Assembly: GCA_964523795.1 (NCBI GenBank)
Contig: CAZGAO010000018.1
Coordinates: 1-64,000, forward strand
Direction of reading: 5' to 3'
Origin: SABY01 sp964523795
GTDB taxonomy: Bacteria; Bacteroidota; Bacteroidia; Bacteroidales; 4484-276
Length of the DNA stretch: 64,000 nucleotides
Shown here one piece after another: positions 9,051 through 17,950 of the stretch. A model generated the notes under the pieces. That model worked only from the letters and a program-made list of their open reading frames with translations. It did no database searches and was not told the origin of the DNA. Position 1 is the first letter of the stretch. Each line of letters begins with the position of its first letter. Made by a program: the position numbers and the translations under genes.

Positions 9051-9977
9051 TTGAAAAACACAAATCAATTAATTAAGATACTGGCAACGAATGCGGCAGC
9101 CGAAAGAGGTCGCAAGTTTCCGGTGGACGAGCTTACCTTTGACAAGGATGGCATAGTGGGCGATGTACACGCCGGAACCGTTCGCCCGGTAAGCCTATTT
9201 GATGCGGCAGCAGCCCACCGCTTTTATCAGATCACCGGCGCGGCGCAATTGGAGCATGGACAGTTTGCTGAGAATATCCTCTTTGAAAGCCCGGAAAAAC
9301 TGGACATCCGGATTTTTGATCGCTTTGTAAAAGATAAGCTCGTGCTGGAAGTTTGCCAAAAGGGAAAACCTTTTCATGATGAGTTTCGCGAGCCGGGTAA
9401 TTACGTAATGCCCCGCGAGGGTGTTTTTTGTAGGGTTATTAACGGTGGAACTCTACAGGCCGGTGAGGAGATGGAATATATTCCCAAAATATTTAAGGCA
9501 AAAGTAATTACCCTGAGCGACCGCGCCAGCCGTGGTGTTTACGAGGATAAAAGCGGTCCTGAAGTATCGGCTTTGCTGCAAAAGCAGTTTCAAAAACTGG
9601 CCTGGAGGCTGGAGCTTGAAAATATAATTATCCCGGATGACGAGCATAAGCTGCACCAAGTTCTTGAATCTTCGTTAGCGTGCAGCGACATCGTTATCAC
9701 CACCGGCGGCACCGGCATTGGCTCGCGCGATATTACCCCGGATGTTATGCGCCCGTTTATCAAAAAAGAAATCCCCGGCATCATCGAGATGATACGCTGG
9801 AAATATGGGATCGAAAAACCCGCAGCATTGATTAGCCGTGCACTTGCAGGCGTTAACGACAAAACCCTCCTATTTGCCCTGCCCGGCTCGGTGCGGGCCG
9901 TAAACGAATACATGGGTGAAATAAATAAACATCTGGCACATTTGATTTATATGATCGAAGGGGTGGAACGACACTAA
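9051..9977 (+). CDS. MOSC-MogA/MoaB fusion, molybdopterin metabolism
   Basis: A 308-aa two-domain protein. Residues 1 to about 143 form a MOSC domain (GIVGDVHAG near 35, GQFAENILF near 72, the CQKGKPFHDEF cysteine near 105). From about 146 the protein is MogA/MoaB-like (ITLSDRASRGVYEDKSGP, then TTGGTGIGSRDITPD near 217-231, the molybdopterin-binding signature). MogA adenylates molybdopterin before metal insertion; the fused MOSC domain may hand on cofactor or sulfur (inference). The only in-frame start near the preceding stop (9036) is TTG at 9051, as no early ATG is available. Confidence 0.88.
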   Translation: MKNTNQLIKILATNAAAERGRKFPVDELTFDKDGIVGDVHAGTVRPVSLFDAAAAHRFYQITGAAQLEHGQFAENILFESPEKLDIRIFDRFVKDKLVLEVCQKGKPFHDEFREPGNYVMPREGVFCRVINGGTLQAGEEMEYIPKIFKAKVITLSDRASRGVYEDKSGPEVSALLQKQFQKLAWRLELENIIIPDDEHKLHQVLESSLACSDIVITTGGTGIGSRDITPDVMRPFIKKEIPGIIEMIRWKYGIEKPAALISRALAGVNDKTLLFALPGSVRAVNEYMGEINKHLAHLIYMIEGVERH

Positions 9978-9996
9978 TTATTCAGGTCAGTTTAAA

Positions 9997-10028
9997 TTTG
10001 GTTTTGTTTTATTAATAATGTATTTTTG
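9997..10028 (+). promoter_or_regulatory. full Bacteroidetes sigma-A promoter
   Basis: TTTG at 9997-10000, a 20-base spacer, and TATTTTTG at 10021-10028 match the TTTG-N19-21-TAnnTTTG consensus exactly. Transcription would start about 15 bases before the ATG at 10049. Confidence 0.75.
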
Positions 10029-10048
10029 AAACCTCATTTTTTCACATC

Positions 10049-10504
10049 ATGAAAAAAATAACAATTCTGTTGACTTTGGTTTTTCTTGCCGGCAGCCTCT
10101 TTGCACAGGATGAGAAAGTGCCCTTCACACTTGCTGACCGCGATCGCATGATACGTTTGGAGGTTCAATTGGGATCATTTCAAAGCCAAGTAGATTCAAA
10201 ATTTGAAAGCTTACGCGCTGAAATGGATGCCAAATTTGAATCGATCGACTCTAAATTTGAAGCAATAAATACAAAGATTGATGCCAACAATCAGCGCATT
10301 AGCGACCAGCAAGACTTATTGTTTTGGGGTTTTACCATCTTATTCGGCCTCTTGCTCTTTATGCTTGGTTATAATATCTGGGATCGGAGAACCATGATAG
10401 CTCCCATTAAGGAGCGACAAGACAAAATCATCCAAATACTCAAAGAAGCCGATGATGATAATCTAAGCATCCGCGAAGCATTCCGGCGTGCGTCCTTGTG
10501 GTAA
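10049..10504 (+). CDS. exported coiled-coil protein with one membrane helix
   Basis: A 151-aa protein with a signal peptide (about 1-20, ending SLFAQ). A heptad-like coiled coil follows (about 40-85, with repeated DAKFESIDSKFEAI-type units), then one hydrophobic helix (about 90-112) and a charged tail. The layout suggests a protein anchored in the inner membrane, with the coiled coil in the periplasm. I recognise only the general type, which is common next to surface proteins in Bacteroidetes. It has its own strong promoter and precedes the LamG/T9SS gene by about 60 bases. Confidence 0.65.
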   Translation: MKKITILLTLVFLAGSLFAQDEKVPFTLADRDRMIRLEVQLGSFQSQVDSKFESLRAEMDAKFESIDSKFEAINTKIDANNQRISDQQDLLFWGFTILFGLLLFMLGYNIWDRRTMIAPIKERQDKIIQILKEADDDNLSIREAFRRASLW

Positions 10505-10566
10505 TCCGGAATTTTTTTCTTCTCAAATTAAAAAGGGCACGTATCTATAATCAATTTTCACAAACT

Positions 10567-13500
10567 ATGAAACAGCTATTTACACTTTGCCTCACAATAT
10601 TAGTTTTGGCAGCCACTGGTCAACAAATCAATATCCCTCGAATAAACGAAATGCCCGATTTGCCGCAGCCCTATCAAATGCGCGACTGGCAGGCTGTTGC
10701 ACAAAATTACGATACACTGGTGTTCGATCTGGATGCGGTGGGCGAATATTTTCCGCTGGCTTCGGTTTTTGAGAACACCGTTAATTATCCCGCTCATCCC
10801 GGCCTGGCCATGCAATCGTATGTGGGCACCAACAGCCCTCCCGGCAAGGAAGCGATAAATGTATTGCCGGCAGTAATTGGTGCAAGCCTGGCGGGTATCG
10901 ACAAGTCTAACCAAAACGGCATTAACTGGCCGCTCTATTGCGAAGAATATTTCAATCGGCGACCGGAGGAAAATATCTATCTCAACGGCCCACAAAGCTC
11001 TTCGGGCAACGACTGGTGGTACGAAACCATGCCCAATGTTTTCTTTTATCAGCTCAATTATTTATATCCCAATACCGGCGATTTTAACTATCAAGTTACC
11101 ACCGTTGCCGACCAGTGGCTGGCCGCCGTTGAAGCGCTGGGTGGCAGCACCACACCCTGGGAAATTCCTTACATGAACTACCGCGCCTTCAACTTATCCA
11201 CGATGATGCCGCGCGAAGATGGCGTAAAACAGCCCGAAGCTGCCGGAGCCATCGCCTGGATTTTATATCAGGCTCACCAGATTACCGGCGATGAAAAATA
11301 TCGCATCGGGGCTGAACTGGCTCTTGAGTTTTTGTCGAATTGGGACGAAAATCCTTCTTACGAAATTCAATTGCCCTATGGTGTTTATGCTGCGGCACGC
11401 ATGAATGCCGAGCTCGGAACACAATACGACATCAACAAAATGATTAACTGGTGTTTCGACCGGGGGCCGCTGCGAGGCTGGGGCGTAATTACCGGCGACT
11501 GGGACGGGCAGGATATGGATGGCCTGATTGGCGAGGTGAACGCCGCCACTCCCGACTACGTTTTTAATATGAACAGCCTGGAGCACGTGGGCGCACTGGT
11601 ACCTGCCCTGCGTTACGATGATCGCTATGCTGTTGCCATTGCCAAGTGGGTGCTCAATGTGGCCAACGCTACACGTTATTACTATCCGCAGTTTCTGCCC
11701 GAAGAAATGCAGGACAATAATGCCTGGAGCGAGCAGTACGATCCCACCTCGGCCATTGCTTACGAGGCACTGCGCCAAAAAGACAATGGCCCTTATGGTA
11801 CCGGCGATGCCATGGGCGGCGGATGGGCCGAAACAAATTTAGGCCTCTACGGATCCTCCCACATTGGCATTTTGGGAGCCATTGTGCGCCAAACCAACGT
11901 GGAAGGCGTACTGCAGCTCAACCTGTTGGCCACCGATTATTATCATCAGGATGCTTATCCCACCTGGCTTTATTACAATCCTTTTGAACAGGAAGTGGAA
12001 GTGGTTTTGAATATTTCGGATACTAAAGATATTTATGATGCGATTTCTAACCAGGTCATCATCACAGGAGCAAGCCAAACAGCGATAATTACCCTCCCGC
12101 CCAAAGGTGCGATATTGGCGGTGGAATTGCCCCAGGGTTCACAAATCGACTATCAGCTCAACACCGCTTTTGTGGATGATATTGCCATCGACTACAATGC
12201 TGGACAAACGGTTACGAATTATCCACCACGCATCAAAGCCTTGAAAGCAAAGGATAGCCTTGCGCTTATCAACACTACCTTCCACTTTTATTGCTCGGCC
12301 GAAGACCGCGAGACTTCCGATCTGCAATTCAACTGGAGCATCAACGATAATCCGGTGTCGGGTAGCGATATTATGGAATGGCAGGTTCAGGAAAGTGTGG
12401 GATTTTACTGGATAAAATGTAGGGTAGAGGATGCCGGAAATTTATGGGTCAGCGATTCACTACAAATTGAAGTGGTCGAAACGATTAATTATCCGCCCTA
12501 TATCGAAGAAATTACGGCTGAAAACCAAATCATCGACCTGTCGGCATCCACTAATATCGAGTGCCTTGCCGGCGATGCCAACGAGGATGATCTTACTTAC
12601 ACCTGGTCGGCTTCGCAGGGAAACATCCAGGGCAGCGGTGCTTCGATTGTATTCGAGGCCCCCAATGAGCAAAGCAGCATTTATGTGGTTTGCGCGGTAA
12701 ACGACCCCCTGGAGGCCACAGTCAAAGACAGCGTGCTTATTCTGGTTAGAGATAGCGAATTTGTGCAAACAGGCGATTTGATCGCTCACTATCTTTTTGC
12801 TGGCAATGCCGCCGATGCCACCGGCAACGGACACGATGGGTCGATCAGTAATTCCATTTTTGTAGAGGACATGTTTGACGATCCTGACGAAGCCATCAAG
12901 CTCAATATTTCCACTAGCAAGGTAATTGTCCAAAACGATGAACAACTCAATTTCCGTGAAGGGTTCACCCTTACCTACTGGCTTAATATCAGTCAGCTTT
13001 ACGATCGCGAATCCTATCCGGTTTCGCATGGCAACTGGACCACACGCTGGAAAACTTCCATCACCGATCATCATTTGCGTTTTACGCTCAACGGCAGCGA
13101 GGGGACGATAGATGTAGATGCGCAAAGCGATTTTGAAGAGAACCGTTGGTATCATGTTGCTGCGATATACAACGGCATGGATTGCCTGGTGTTTGTCGAT
13201 GGACAGCTCGAAGGCTTCACCCCCTACTCCGGATTAATTAATACCACGAGCTACGACTTGGTCTTGGGGCAATCGCTGCCCGACCAAACAGGATTTAATT
13301 ATTCGGGCTTAATCGACAATTTACGCTTGTACAACTATGGCATTTCCTATCCGCAGCTGCGCGAAATTTACGAAGGCGAATTGTCGGAAGTAGCCGAAGA
13401 TATGAATAAGGACGTTTTTAATATTTACCCAAATCCTGCTAAAAACAAACTGGTTTTAAATCTAAGAACAGAGCCTTCATTGGCTGTTTCCTTTTCAATG

Positions 13501-13665
13501 TTTTCGCTTAGCGGACAAAAGATTATCGCGAGCACACTTACCACCGATTATCAAGGCATAGCCAATCGTGAGCTCGACTTAAGCCATATCAAGCCGGGAG
13601 CCTACATCTTAAAAATTACCAGCCAATCAGCCGCTTACAGCAAAAAACTGATTATCCGGAATTAA
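10567..13665 (+). CDS. exported LamG-domain protein with T9SS sorting domain
   Basis: A 1032-aa secreted protein. The ATG at 10567 is chosen because it starts a clean signal peptide (MKQLFTLCLTILVLAATG); an upstream GTG at 10498 overlaps the previous gene. Residues of about 30-520 are rich in W, Y and G in a pattern like alpha/alpha-barrel glycan-active enzymes, but I cannot name the family. Ig/PKD-like segments follow (about 550-730). A LamG/concanavalin-like domain spans about 740-935 (LIAHYLFAGNAADATGNGHDG). The C-terminal 75 aa are a T9SS type A sorting domain (FNIYPNPAKNKLVLN... to KKLIIRN). It is probably released or attached at the cell surface, with glycan binding or breakdown as a likely but unproved role. 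Confidence 0.8.
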   Translation: MKQLFTLCLTILVLAATGQQINIPRINEMPDLPQPYQMRDWQAVAQNYDTLVFDLDAVGEYFPLASVFENTVNYPAHPGLAMQSYVGTNSPPGKEAINVLPAVIGASLAGIDKSNQNGINWPLYCEEYFNRRPEENIYLNGPQSSSGNDWWYETMPNVFFYQLNYLYPNTGDFNYQVTTVADQWLAAVEALGGSTTPWEIPYMNYRAFNLSTMMPREDGVKQPEAAGAIAWILYQAHQITGDEKYRIGAELALEFLSNWDENPSYEIQLPYGVYAAARMNAELGTQYDINKMINWCFDRGPLRGWGVITGDWDGQDMDGLIGEVNAATPDYVFNMNSLEHVGALVPALRYDDRYAVAIAKWVLNVANATRYYYPQFLPEEMQDNNAWSEQYDPTSAIAYEALRQKDNGPYGTGDAMGGGWAETNLGLYGSSHIGILGAIVRQTNVEGVLQLNLLATDYYHQDAYPTWLYYNPFEQEVEVVLNISDTKDIYDAISNQVIITGASQTAIITLPPKGAILAVELPQGSQIDYQLNTAFVDDIAIDYNAGQTVTNYPPRIKALKAKDSLALINTTFHFYCSAEDRETSDLQFNWSINDNPVSGSDIMEWQVQESVGFYWIKCRVEDAGNLWVSDSLQIEVVETINYPPYIEEITAENQIIDLSASTNIECLAGDANEDDLTYTWSASQGNIQGSGASIVFEAPNEQSSIYVVCAVNDPLEATVKDSVLILVRDSEFVQTGDLIAHYLFAGNAADATGNGHDGSISNSIFVEDMFDDPDEAIKLNISTSKVIVQNDEQLNFREGFTLTYWLNISQLYDRESYPVSHGNWTTRWKTSITDHHLRFTLNGSEGTIDVDAQSDFEENRWYHVAAIYNGMDCLVFVDGQLEGFTPYSGLINTTSYDLVLGQSLPDQTGFNYSGLIDNLRLYNYGISYPQLREIYEGELSEVAEDMNKDVFNIYPNPAKNKLVLNLRTEPSLAVSFSMFSLSGQKIIASTLTTDYQGIANRELDLSHIKPGAYILKITSQSAAYSKKLIIRN

Positions 13666-13853
13666 CGGCAGCACTTTTTTTTGACGTTTCGAAGTCCTGC
13701 GGAAGTGCGGAAGTCAACGCGATATTCCATCCTCTGGCAACAAAGGGTTCGGGTATTTTTTCAAGGATTTGTGCTAAAGGCACGCAGACAAATTCTCAAA
13801 TTCCGTCTCCTTTCTTGAACTTTCCTTAATTAAAAAAGTTATGTTAAAAAACA
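13666..13853. other. intergenic region, nothing recognised
   Basis: No terminator-like hairpin with a T-tract and no clear promoter. A short frame starting at ATG 13841 runs about 48 codons but has no recognisable product and overlaps the next gene. Confidence 0.35.
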
Positions 13854-14147
13854 TTGATACGAGGCGAAGTGAATCTGATATTATTCAATACCGAAATAAA
13901 TATTTTTTTGATCCTGCTTTTTGTATGGGGGCTTCCGCTCACAATTTACCGAAGCCGCTTCCGCAAAATGGTGTACAAAACGGATAGCTGGTGGATAAAT
14001 GTAAAGCCCTGGTTTGTTAAAGAAACCAAGGCACTGCTTTGCAATATTTATCCGGAGAATACTACCTATCTTCGCCTGCGGAATTTTTACCGTTTTTATT
14101 TGCTGGTTTACATCCTCTTATGGATTTTTTATCTTTTTACTAAATGA
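13854..14147 (+). CDS. small membrane protein upstream of crtI
   Basis: A membrane protein of up to 97 aa with two hydrophobic helices (about residues 8-28 and 77-96) and a basic, W/Y-rich middle. The start is uncertain: TTG at 13854 or GTG at 13869. It ends 7 bases before the crtI ATG, so it probably shares a transcript with the carotenoid genes. I do not recognise the family. A membrane role beside carotenoid enzymes is possible, but only its position suggests it. Confidence 0.55.
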   Translation: MIRGEVNLILFNTEINIFLILLFVWGLPLTIYRSRFRKMVYKTDSWWINVKPWFVKETKALLCNIYPENTTYLRLRNFYRFYLLVYILLWIFYLFTK

Positions 14148-14154
14148 AATTGAA

Positions 14155-15627
14155 ATGAAAAAAAAAGCAGTTGTAATCGGAGCTGGCTTTGCCGGATTGT
14201 CGGCCGCTACCGGACTTGCTGATGCAGGTTTTGAGGTGCAGATACTCGAGAAAAATTCTACGCCGGGAGGTCGTGCCCGCAAGTTTGAAGCCCAGGGCTA
14301 CACCTTCGACATGGGTCCAAGCTGGTATTGGATGCCCGATATCTTCGACTGGTACTTCGAGCGTTTTGGCAAAAAAGTTAGCGATTATTACGAGCTTACG
14401 CGCCTCGACCCCTCATACCGGATTTATTTTGGTAAAGATGACGTGATGGACATGCCCGCCAATATCGATGAGATGTACAAGCTCTTTGAATCGGTAGAGA
14501 AAGGAGCAGGCGAAAAGCTGCGCTCCTTCCTGGATGAGGCCGAATACAAATACAATGTGGGGATGAAGGATTTTGTGCACAAGCCCGGGCTATCCTTCCT
14601 CGAATATGCCGACCTGCGATTGATGAAGGCCTCGATGAACCTGCATGTTTTTCAATCCTTTCACAACTATACCCGAAAGTATTTTAAAAACCCCCGCCTC
14701 CTGCAGATACTCGAGTTCCCGATACTCTTTTTGGGAGGCACCGGCAAAAAAACCCCCGCACTCTACAGCCTGATGAACTACGGCGATATTAAACTCGGCA
14801 CCTGGTTTCCCAAGGGTGGGATGTTTAAGATCATCGAAGGCATGGTAAAGCTCGCCGAAGAAAAGGGCGTAAAAATCAACTATAATACGCCCGTTGAAAA
14901 GTTTGAATATAACGGAGGCAAGATAAAATCGGCGATTTCGGGCATGGTTTCTTTTGCAGCCGATTATTTTGTAGGTGCCGCCGATTACCACCATATCGAG
15001 CAAAACATCCTGCCTGCCGAATATCGCAAATACTCGAGCAAATACTGGGACTCGCGGGTGATGTCGCCCTCTTCGCTGCTGTGGTATGTTGGCGTTAATA
15101 AAAAACTGGACAGTCTGGAACATCACAATCTGCTCTTCGACGAGCCTTTCGAGCCGCACGCCAGTGCTATTTATCAAAATCCACACTGGCCCGAAAAACC
15201 CTCTATCTATGTAAGCATGACCTCAAAATACGATACCTCCGCTGCTCCCGAGGGGCACGAAAATCTTTTTATTTTGGTACCGGTAGCTCCCGGCCTGGAA
15301 GATACCATCGACATCCGGCAAAAATACCTGGACATTGCCATTGAGCGTTTAGAGAAACTTACCGGTGAAACGATTGCCCCGCACATCGACTACAAAAGAA
15401 GCTATGCCCAGAGTGATTTTATTATCGACTACAACGCATTCAAAGGCAACGCTTATGGCCTGGCCAACACGTTGATGCAAACGGCATTTTTAAAACCCTC
15501 GCTCAAAAGCCGGAAGTTGAAAAACCTTTATTACACCGGCCAACTTACCGTACCGGGTCCAGGCGTGCCACCGGCTTTGATTTCGGGGCAGATTGTGAAA
15601 AAATTAATTATCGAAAACGAAAGCTAA
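14155..15627 (+). CDS. crtI: phytoene desaturase
   Basis: A 490-aa FAD-dependent desaturase/isomerase of the CrtI family. It introduces double bases into phytoene on the path to lycopene-type carotenoids, at the membrane. The N-terminus has the dinucleotide-binding motif VVIGAGFAGLSAA (residues 5-17) followed by GGRA. The C-terminus has the family FAD motif around GQLTVPGPGVPPALISG. ATG 14155 gives the family's usual length; upstream codons in frame lie inside the preceding gene. It is 6 bases from crtB, in an operon. The exact number of desaturation steps cannot be read from sequence. Confidence 0.93.
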   Translation: MKKKAVVIGAGFAGLSAATGLADAGFEVQILEKNSTPGGRARKFEAQGYTFDMGPSWYWMPDIFDWYFERFGKKVSDYYELTRLDPSYRIYFGKDDVMDMPANIDEMYKLFESVEKGAGEKLRSFLDEAEYKYNVGMKDFVHKPGLSFLEYADLRLMKASMNLHVFQSFHNYTRKYFKNPRLLQILEFPILFLGGTGKKTPALYSLMNYGDIKLGTWFPKGGMFKIIEGMVKLAEEKGVKINYNTPVEKFEYNGGKIKSAISGMVSFAADYFVGAADYHHIEQNILPAEYRKYSSKYWDSRVMSPSSLLWYVGVNKKLDSLEHHNLLFDEPFEPHASAIYQNPHWPEKPSIYVSMTSKYDTSAAPEGHENLFILVPVAPGLEDTIDIRQKYLDIAIERLEKLTGETIAPHIDYKRSYAQSDFIIDYNAFKGNAYGLANTLMQTAFLKPSLKSRKLKNLYYTGQLTVPGPGVPPALISGQIVKKLIIENES

Positions 15628-15633
15628 AACGAT

Positions 15634-16470
15634 ATGAAAGAGTTGTTTGATATGATATCGAAGCAATCGAGTAAGATGACCACCATTGCTTACAGCACTT
15701 CTTTTTCGATGGGGATACGCGTTTTTAGCAAACGCTTTCACGATCCTATTTATGCCATTTATGGCTTTGTGCGCTTTGCCGACGAAATCGTGGACAGCTT
15801 CCACGGCTACGACAAGCAAAAGCTGCTCGATGACTTTAAACGCGACACCTACGCCGCCATAGCCGATAAAATTAGCCTTAACCCCATCCTGAACAATTTC
15901 CAGTGGTCGGTGAATAAATACAAGATCGAAACCGCGCTGATTGATACTTTTTTGCGCAGCATGGAAATGGATCTGCACAAGGACGACTACGACCGCGATG
16001 GCTACGAAGAATATATTTTAGGCTCGGCTGAAGTAGTGGGCTTGATGTGCCTGCGCGTGTTTTGCGAGGGCGATGAGCAGCAATACATGGAGCTAAAACC
16101 CTCGGCCATGCGTCTGGGTGCCGCTTTCCAGAAGATCAATTTCCTGCGCGACCTTAGCCACGATTATCATGGCCTGGGACGTTCGTATTTTCCCGGCATC
16201 GACATCACCAAATTTGATGAAGCAGCCAAAAGCACCATCGAGATCGAGATAGAAGCTGATTTCGAGGCGGGACTTGAAGGAATACGAAAACTGCCCAAGG
16301 GAGCACGTTTTGGCGTTTATCTGGCCTACGTTTATTTTTATACCCTCTTCAAAAAAGTAAAAAAATCGAAAGCCGAGCGTATTCTGCACCAGCGGGTAAG
16401 GGTTCCCGATATTGAAAAGTACATGCTGCTTGTGTCGTCCTTTGCCGAAGAAAAATTGAATATCCTATGA
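15634..16470 (+). CDS. crtB: phytoene synthase
   Basis: A 278-aa trans-isoprenyl diphosphate synthase of the squalene/phytoene synthase family. It condenses two geranylgeranyl diphosphates to phytoene, the first committed carotenoid step. The two aspartate-rich Mg-binding motifs are present: FADEIVDSF near residue 49, and RDLSHDYHGLGRSYFP near 173. The length is typical. The stop overlaps the next start by 4 bases (ATGA at 16467), so the downstream 176-aa gene is translationally coupled. Product identity follows from its pairing with crtI. Confidence 0.93.
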   Translation: MKELFDMISKQSSKMTTIAYSTSFSMGIRVFSKRFHDPIYAIYGFVRFADEIVDSFHGYDKQKLLDDFKRDTYAAIADKISLNPILNNFQWSVNKYKIETALIDTFLRSMEMDLHKDDYDRDGYEEYILGSAEVVGLMCLRVFCEGDEQQYMELKPSAMRLGAAFQKINFLRDLSHDYHGLGRSYFPGIDITKFDEAAKSTIEIEIEADFEAGLEGIRKLPKGARFGVYLAYVYFYTLFKKVKKSKAERILHQRVRVPDIEKYMLLVSSFAEEKLNIL

Positions 16471-16997
16471 TAAACCGTGGTTTTTTATCGCTTCTGTTGA
16501 TTCTTTTCTTTGCTTCCGCTAATAGTCAGCCGGAACTATCAAAGATAAGAAGCGATTTTTTTGACATGGAGAAGGATTCCTGTGGGGCAATGCAGTTGTT
16601 CAATTCCATTAAAAAAGATAATTACGCCGATGCTTTGATGCAGGCTTATGCCGGTGCCACCGAAGCTGCAGCAGCCCGCTGTGCCAAAGGCGCATTGACC
16701 AAGCTCGAATATTTTAGCCGCGGAAAGAAAAATCTGGAGGCAGCCATCGAAGCCACTCCCGATGATGTCGAGATCCACTTTCTGCGTTTTGCTACGCAGG
16801 TGGGTGCACCCAATTTTTTGGATTACAACAATCAACGCGAAGATAAGGAGCTAATTTTAGCGCAATTGCCCAAGCTGATAAAAGAAAACAATAAGCGGGA
16901 ATTCTGGAAAAATGCAGCCAATTTTATGCTCGTATCAGGGAAATTGTCGAAGGAAGAATCGCGACAAGTGGAGGCAATGCTTAAATCTTACAAATGA
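16467..16997 (+). CDS. exported hypothetical protein of the carotenoid operon
   Basis: A 176-aa protein with a signal peptide (about 1-20, ending ASANSQ) and a soluble alpha-helical body. TPR-like helices are suggested by the periodic alanine- and leucine-rich segments around 50-110. It is coupled to crtB by ATGA overlap. No enzyme motif is visible. The conserved-looking position between crtB and idi suggests a link to carotenoid or membrane-lipid function, which is inference from context only. Confidence 0.65.
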   Translation: MINRGFLSLLLILFFASANSQPELSKIRSDFFDMEKDSCGAMQLFNSIKKDNYADALMQAYAGATEAAAARCAKGALTKLEYFSRGKKNLEAAIEATPDDVEIHFLRFATQVGAPNFLDYNNQREDKELILAQLPKLIKENNKREFWKNAANFMLVSGKLSKEESRQVEAMLKSYK

Positions 16998-17017
16998 AAG
17001 GCTGGGTAGTAACTGTC

Positions 17018-17186
17018 CATAAAGTCGATTTTTTTTGATTTAAGATTGAGGATTAAAGATCGGAGATTTTAGATTGTGCTGAATATCACCAACATCTTAA
17101 ATCTAAAATCGCTAATCTGAAATCGTATATTTTTCTAACTCTTACTTTCAAGACAGATACTATTTAGTGTCTGTCCATAAAGTCGG
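17018..17186. repeat. dispersed repeat, copy 2
   Basis: This copy pairs with 228-445. The block 17062-17110 is identical to 342-390. It begins with ctgtccataaagtcg near 17021, and the same sequence returns at 17171-17185, so the element is flanked by direct repeats. The inverted arms gattttagatt/aatctaaaatc are retained. The 66-base insert of copy 1 is absent. Confidence 0.7.
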
Positions 17187-17199
17187 CATTTTTGACTAG

Positions 17200-17328
17200 C
17201 CCCGGGTTTTAACCCGGGGATAATGAGTTTGAAGATTTCCGCCCCGCAATTTCGCCACGCCTGAGGCGTGGCGAAATTGCGGGGGTTTTCTCTGCTTTCA
17301 ATTCAATCCCTGCCCTAAAGGACAGGGC
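17200..17328. repeat. cluster of three REP-like hairpins
   Basis: Three palindromes lie between the carotenoid operon and idi. 17200-17219 has 9-bp arms (ccccgggtt) with a 2-base loop. 17242-17284 has perfect 20-bp arms (left arm starting ccccgcaatttcg) with a 3-base loop, tga. 17312-17328 has short gccct/agggc arms. They resemble the REP palindromes mobilised by Y1/TnpA_REP transposases; no such gene is in the window. Confidence 0.75.
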
Positions 17329-17405
17329 TATTCAAATTTCACACAACGACTAAAAAGACAAACACTATTTAAACCCAGACGCAAGTGCAATAAGTTTAAA
17401 AGAAG

Positions 17406-17413
17406 TATTTTTG
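17406..17413 (+). promoter_or_regulatory. Bacteroidetes -7 box (TATTTTTG) of idi
   Basis: Exact TAnnTTTG match 18 bases before the idi ATG. The -33 TTTG is not visible at the expected distance. It suggests idi has its own promoter apart from the crtI-crtB operon, consistent with the repeats in between. Confidence 0.45.
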
Positions 17414-17431
17414 ACAAAAATGTAATTTAAG

Positions 17432-17950
17432 ATGTCGATAGAAAAAGTGATTTTGGTAGATGAAAACGACCAGCCCCTTGGGGAGATGGAAAAAATGGAA
17501 GCCCACGAAAAAGCCCTTTTGCATCGTGCCTTTTCGGTTTTTGTTTTTAATGATAAGGATGAACTAATGCTCCAGCAGCGTGCGCTCAGCAAGTACCATT
17601 CGCCAGGCCTGTGGACCAATACCTGCTGTAGTCATCCCCGCAAGGGCGAAACAGCGATCCAGGCTGGCCACCGCCGTTTGATGGAGGAGATGGGCTTCGA
17701 CTGTCCGATCGAAAAAATCTTCGACTTTGTGTATAAAGCCAAACTGGACAAAGGCCTCACCGAGCACGAGTTCGACCATGTGCTTTTTGGAAGATACACG
17801 GATGACCCCAAAATTAATATCGAAGAAGTAGAAAGCTGGAAATGGATGACCATGGATGCCATTGCCGCCGACATGAAAAGCAATCCCGAAAAATACACCG
17901 TTTGGTTTCGCATTGCCTTCGACCGGGTTTTTGAATATTTGAAAGGATAG
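17432..17950 (+). CDS. idi: isopentenyl-diphosphate Delta-isomerase, type 1
   Basis: A 172-aa Nudix-fold isomerase that interconverts isopentenyl and dimethylallyl diphosphate and so feeds carotenoid and quinone synthesis. Visible motifs: TNTCCSHPRKGE near residue 62 (the catalytic cysteine and metal-binding histidine), RRLMEEMGFDCP near 80, and EHEFDHVLFG near 108-117. The length is normal for the type 1 family. The gene follows the carotenoid genes but is separated by about 430 bases of repeats. Confidence 0.95.
   Translation: MSIEKVILVDENDQPLGEMEKMEAHEKALLHRAFSVFVFNDKDELMLQQRALSKYHSPGLWTNTCCSHPRKGETAIQAGHRRLMEEMGFDCPIEKIFDFVYKAKLDKGLTEHEFDHVLFGRYTDDPKINIEEVESWKWMTMDAIAADMKSNPEKYTVWFRIAFDRVFEYLKG

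Noticed and set aside
12460..13155. 231-aa minus-strand open frame in the LamG gene
   Set aside because: Antisense shadow; the plus-strand LamG protein accounts for the bases.
13841..13987. Short frame from ATG 13841
   Set aside because: It overlaps the two-helix membrane protein in a different frame and has no recognisable character.
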